DNA of 60,183 nt, taken from assembly GCA_031550325.1 (NCBI GenBank), contig JAVBOR010000004.1, positions 1-60,183 of the forward strand, read 5' to 3'. A program made the position numbers and the translations under genes. This DNA comes from JAVBTT01 sp031550325 (GTDB lineage: Bacteria > Bacillota > Clostridia > Oscillospirales > UBA929). Of the stretch, positions 58,970-60,183 are shown one piece after another (position 1 is the stretch's first letter; each line of letters starts with the position of its first letter). The notes beneath the pieces are model-generated. The model made no database searches. It was not told where the DNA came from and worked only from the letters and a program-made list of their open reading frames with translations.

Positions 58970-59350
58970 ATGGAAAACAAGAGAACCTTTTTACTGTGCG
59001 ACCGCTGTAAGAACCTGGTGGGACTGATCAGCGACGGCGGCGGCGAACTGTACTGCTGCGGCGAGCCGATGCGCTCGCTCAAGGCGGGGGAATCTGATGC
59101 GGCGGCTGAGAAGCATGTGCCGGTCTACCAGCGAAATGGGCGAGAGCTTCACGTCGAAGTGGGCTCGGCGCCCCATCCCATGACACAGGAGCACCACATC
59201 GCATGGATTGCGGTCTGTCAGGGCGACAGCATGCAGCGCAAGGCGCTTGAGCCCGGCGGCCCGGCAGTGGCGGATTTTATTATCGAAGACGGTTCTTTTA
59301 CGATCTACGCTTACTGCAACCTTCACGGCCTTTGGGAGAACAAAGCATGA
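58970..59350 (+). CDS. dfx: Desulfoferrodoxin (superoxide reductase)
   Basis: 126 residues. The N-terminal desulforedoxin part has LLCDRCKNLVGL and LYCCGEPM (four Cys for the Fe-S4 centre I). The superoxide reductase domain has EKHVPVY, EVGSAPHPMTQEHHIAWIAV and YAYCNLHGLWE, with the four His and one Cys of the catalytic iron (centre II). It reduces superoxide to peroxide without oxygen release. Strong GGAGG before ATG 58970; overlaps the ferritin start by 4 bases. Confidence 0.97.
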   Translation: MENKRTFLLCDRCKNLVGLISDGGGELYCCGEPMRSLKAGESDAAAEKHVPVYQRNGRELHVEVGSAPHPMTQEHHIAWIAVCQGDSMQRKALEPGGPAVADFIIEDGSFTIYAYCNLHGLWENKA

Positions 59351-59865
59351 TTTCGGATAAACTGTCGGCCGCCGCCATGGCGCAGATCAACGCCGAACTC
59401 TACAGCGCGTACTTGTACCTTGCGATGAGCTCTTGGGCAGAGAACGAGGGATGGAAGGGCATCGCCGGCTGGATGCGCATTCAGGCGCAGGAGGAAAAGG
59501 TGCACGCGCTCGTGCTGCACGACCAGCTGCTGGAGCGCGGCGCGCACTCGGTGCTGAGCGGGATTGATGCGCCTCCCAGCGTGTGGGAAAGCCCGCTGGC
59601 CATGTTTGAGCACACGTTCAGCCACGAACAGGACGTCACGCGTATGATCAACAACCTCGCGACCATTGCCATGGAAGAGCATGACCACGCCTTTTACCAG
59701 TTTATCCAGATGTATGTCAAGGAGCAGGTGGAGGAGGAGGCCAACGCCTCCGAGATCTGCACGCGGCTGGGGCGCATTGACGGGCAGCCGGCGATGATCG
59801 ACGCGCTGGACAAGGAGCTTGGCGCGCGTCTCTTTACACAGCCGTTTCCCGGCTACACGACCTGA
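59347..59865 (+). CDS. ftnA: Ferritin
   Basis: 172 residues from ATG 59347 (overlaps the dfx stop; GGGAG upstream). AQINAELYSAYLYLAMSSWA, EEKVHALVLHDQLLERGAHS, and TIAMEEHDHAFYQFIQMYVK, EQVEEEANASEI carry the ferroxidase Glu/His ligands. It stores Fe as ferric mineral; pairing with superoxide reductase removes both superoxide and free iron. Followed by the hairpin repeat array. Confidence 0.96.
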   Translation: MISDKLSAAAMAQINAELYSAYLYLAMSSWAENEGWKGIAGWMRIQAQEEKVHALVLHDQLLERGAHSVLSGIDAPPSVWESPLAMFEHTFSHEQDVTRMINNLATIAMEEHDHAFYQFIQMYVKEQVEEEANASEICTRLGRIDGQPAMIDALDKELGARLFTQPFPGYTT

Positions 59866-60183
59866 ATGGGCTGTCCAGGAACCTTCGGTTTTTGGACAAA
59901 ATGAGAGATGGATCGCGTCTTTGCGAAGACGCGCAAAGAAGTGCCTTCCCGGAGTGAATCCGGGAAGGCACTCAATCTGTCCAAGAACCTTTGGTTCTTG
60001 GACAAAACAAGGGCAGGATCAAACCGCTGAGGCGGTTTGAACAGCCTGTAGACAAACCTTCGATTTGTCTACAAACGGGAGCAGGAACGCGTCTTTGTGA
60101 AGACGCGCATTGGGTGACTTTCCCGGAGTGAATCCGTGAAAGTCACTTGTTTCCATGCTTTGCGCTCAACCAGTCCAGCAGGG
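59866..60183. repeat. Modular hairpin repeat array, last copy (runs out of the window)
   Basis: TGTCCAGGAACC..GGTTTTTGGACA (59872-59898), CGCGTCTT..AAGACGCG (59914-59933), AGTGCCTTC..GAAGGCACT (59940-59972), TGTCCAAGAACC..GGTTCTTGGACA (59978-60004), AAACCGC..GCGGTTT (about 60019-60040), TGTAGACAAA..TTTGTCTACA (60047-60073), CGCGTCTT..AAGACGCG (60088-60107), GTGACTTTC..GAAAGTCAC (60114-60146). The last 140 bases are nearly identical to 209-344. Confidence 0.88.

Overview
The window looks like chromosomal DNA of a GC-rich, anaerobic, Gram-positive Clostridia-type bacterium (Oscillospirales-like is my guess). The signs are: two feoA genes plus feoB with a DtxR-type repressor, desulfoferrodoxin plus ferritin, a [4Fe-4S] two-subunit L-serine dehydratase, AsnA, a two-subunit type II topoisomerase with divergent sequence, YitT, TypA, strong AGGAGG-type ribosome binding sites with frequent GTG/TTG starts, and sigma-A-like promoters (TTGACA-17-TATAAT). 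No rRNA, phage or CRISPR array was seen; there is one tRNA (Val, GAC).

Layout. 1-590: modular hairpin repeats. 587-9323: accessory enzymes (flavodoxin, APH-like kinase, methyltransferase, two GNATs, small P-loop kinase, HD protein, a histidine phosphatase-GNAT fusion, HAD phosphatase, a membrane-anchored PstS-like protein, a Cys-rich small protein). 9400-10420: wrecked genes (FtsX-type permease, surface protein) ending in a repeat. 10665-14441: iron uptake operon feoA-feoA-feoB-Cys-rich peptide and its DtxR-like regulator, with three palindromic operators. 14540-17225: repeat array split by a complete IS3-type insertion sequence. 17244-22204: minus-strand operon with WYL regulator, PNPOx-like, AlkZ-like, broken VOC, YdeI-like, DUF3788, Tag and DUF3267 genes. 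22839-30033: tRNA-Val and a housekeeping operon murA-yycJ-rlmH-DUF2007-pgm-typA-ECF S. 30173-32676: patatin, paired TauE halves, ruvX. 32835-45437 (plus strand): PBP1A, rplM-rpsI, zinc ribbon, topoisomerase B, M32 carboxypeptidase, topoisomerase A, yitT, gph, transglutaminase-fold lipoprotein. 45584-47113: sdaAA/sdaAB. 47203-57255: a candidate peptide natural product (RiPP) locus fused to an exopolysaccharide locus. 57823-59865: asnA, dfx, ftn. 59866-60183: repeats again.

The most interesting system is at 47203-52272. A 62-residue peptide with a YxxPxL leader motif and three cysteines has its own strong promoter and a terminator-like palindrome. It lies between a PqqD-like chaperone plus radical SAM/SPASM enzyme on one side and an HPr-kinase-like protein, an S26-type peptidase and an ABC exporter on the other. 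The chaperone start overlaps the stop of a CapD/FlaA1-type sugar epimerase gene, and chain-length and CpsD-like genes follow upstream, so peptide maturation and surface polysaccharide synthesis may be co-expressed.

The second notable element is a family of intergenic arrays made of interchangeable hairpin modules. Different copies differ by paired (compensatory) substitutions in the stems, which argues that the structure matters. One array is interrupted by the insertion sequence.
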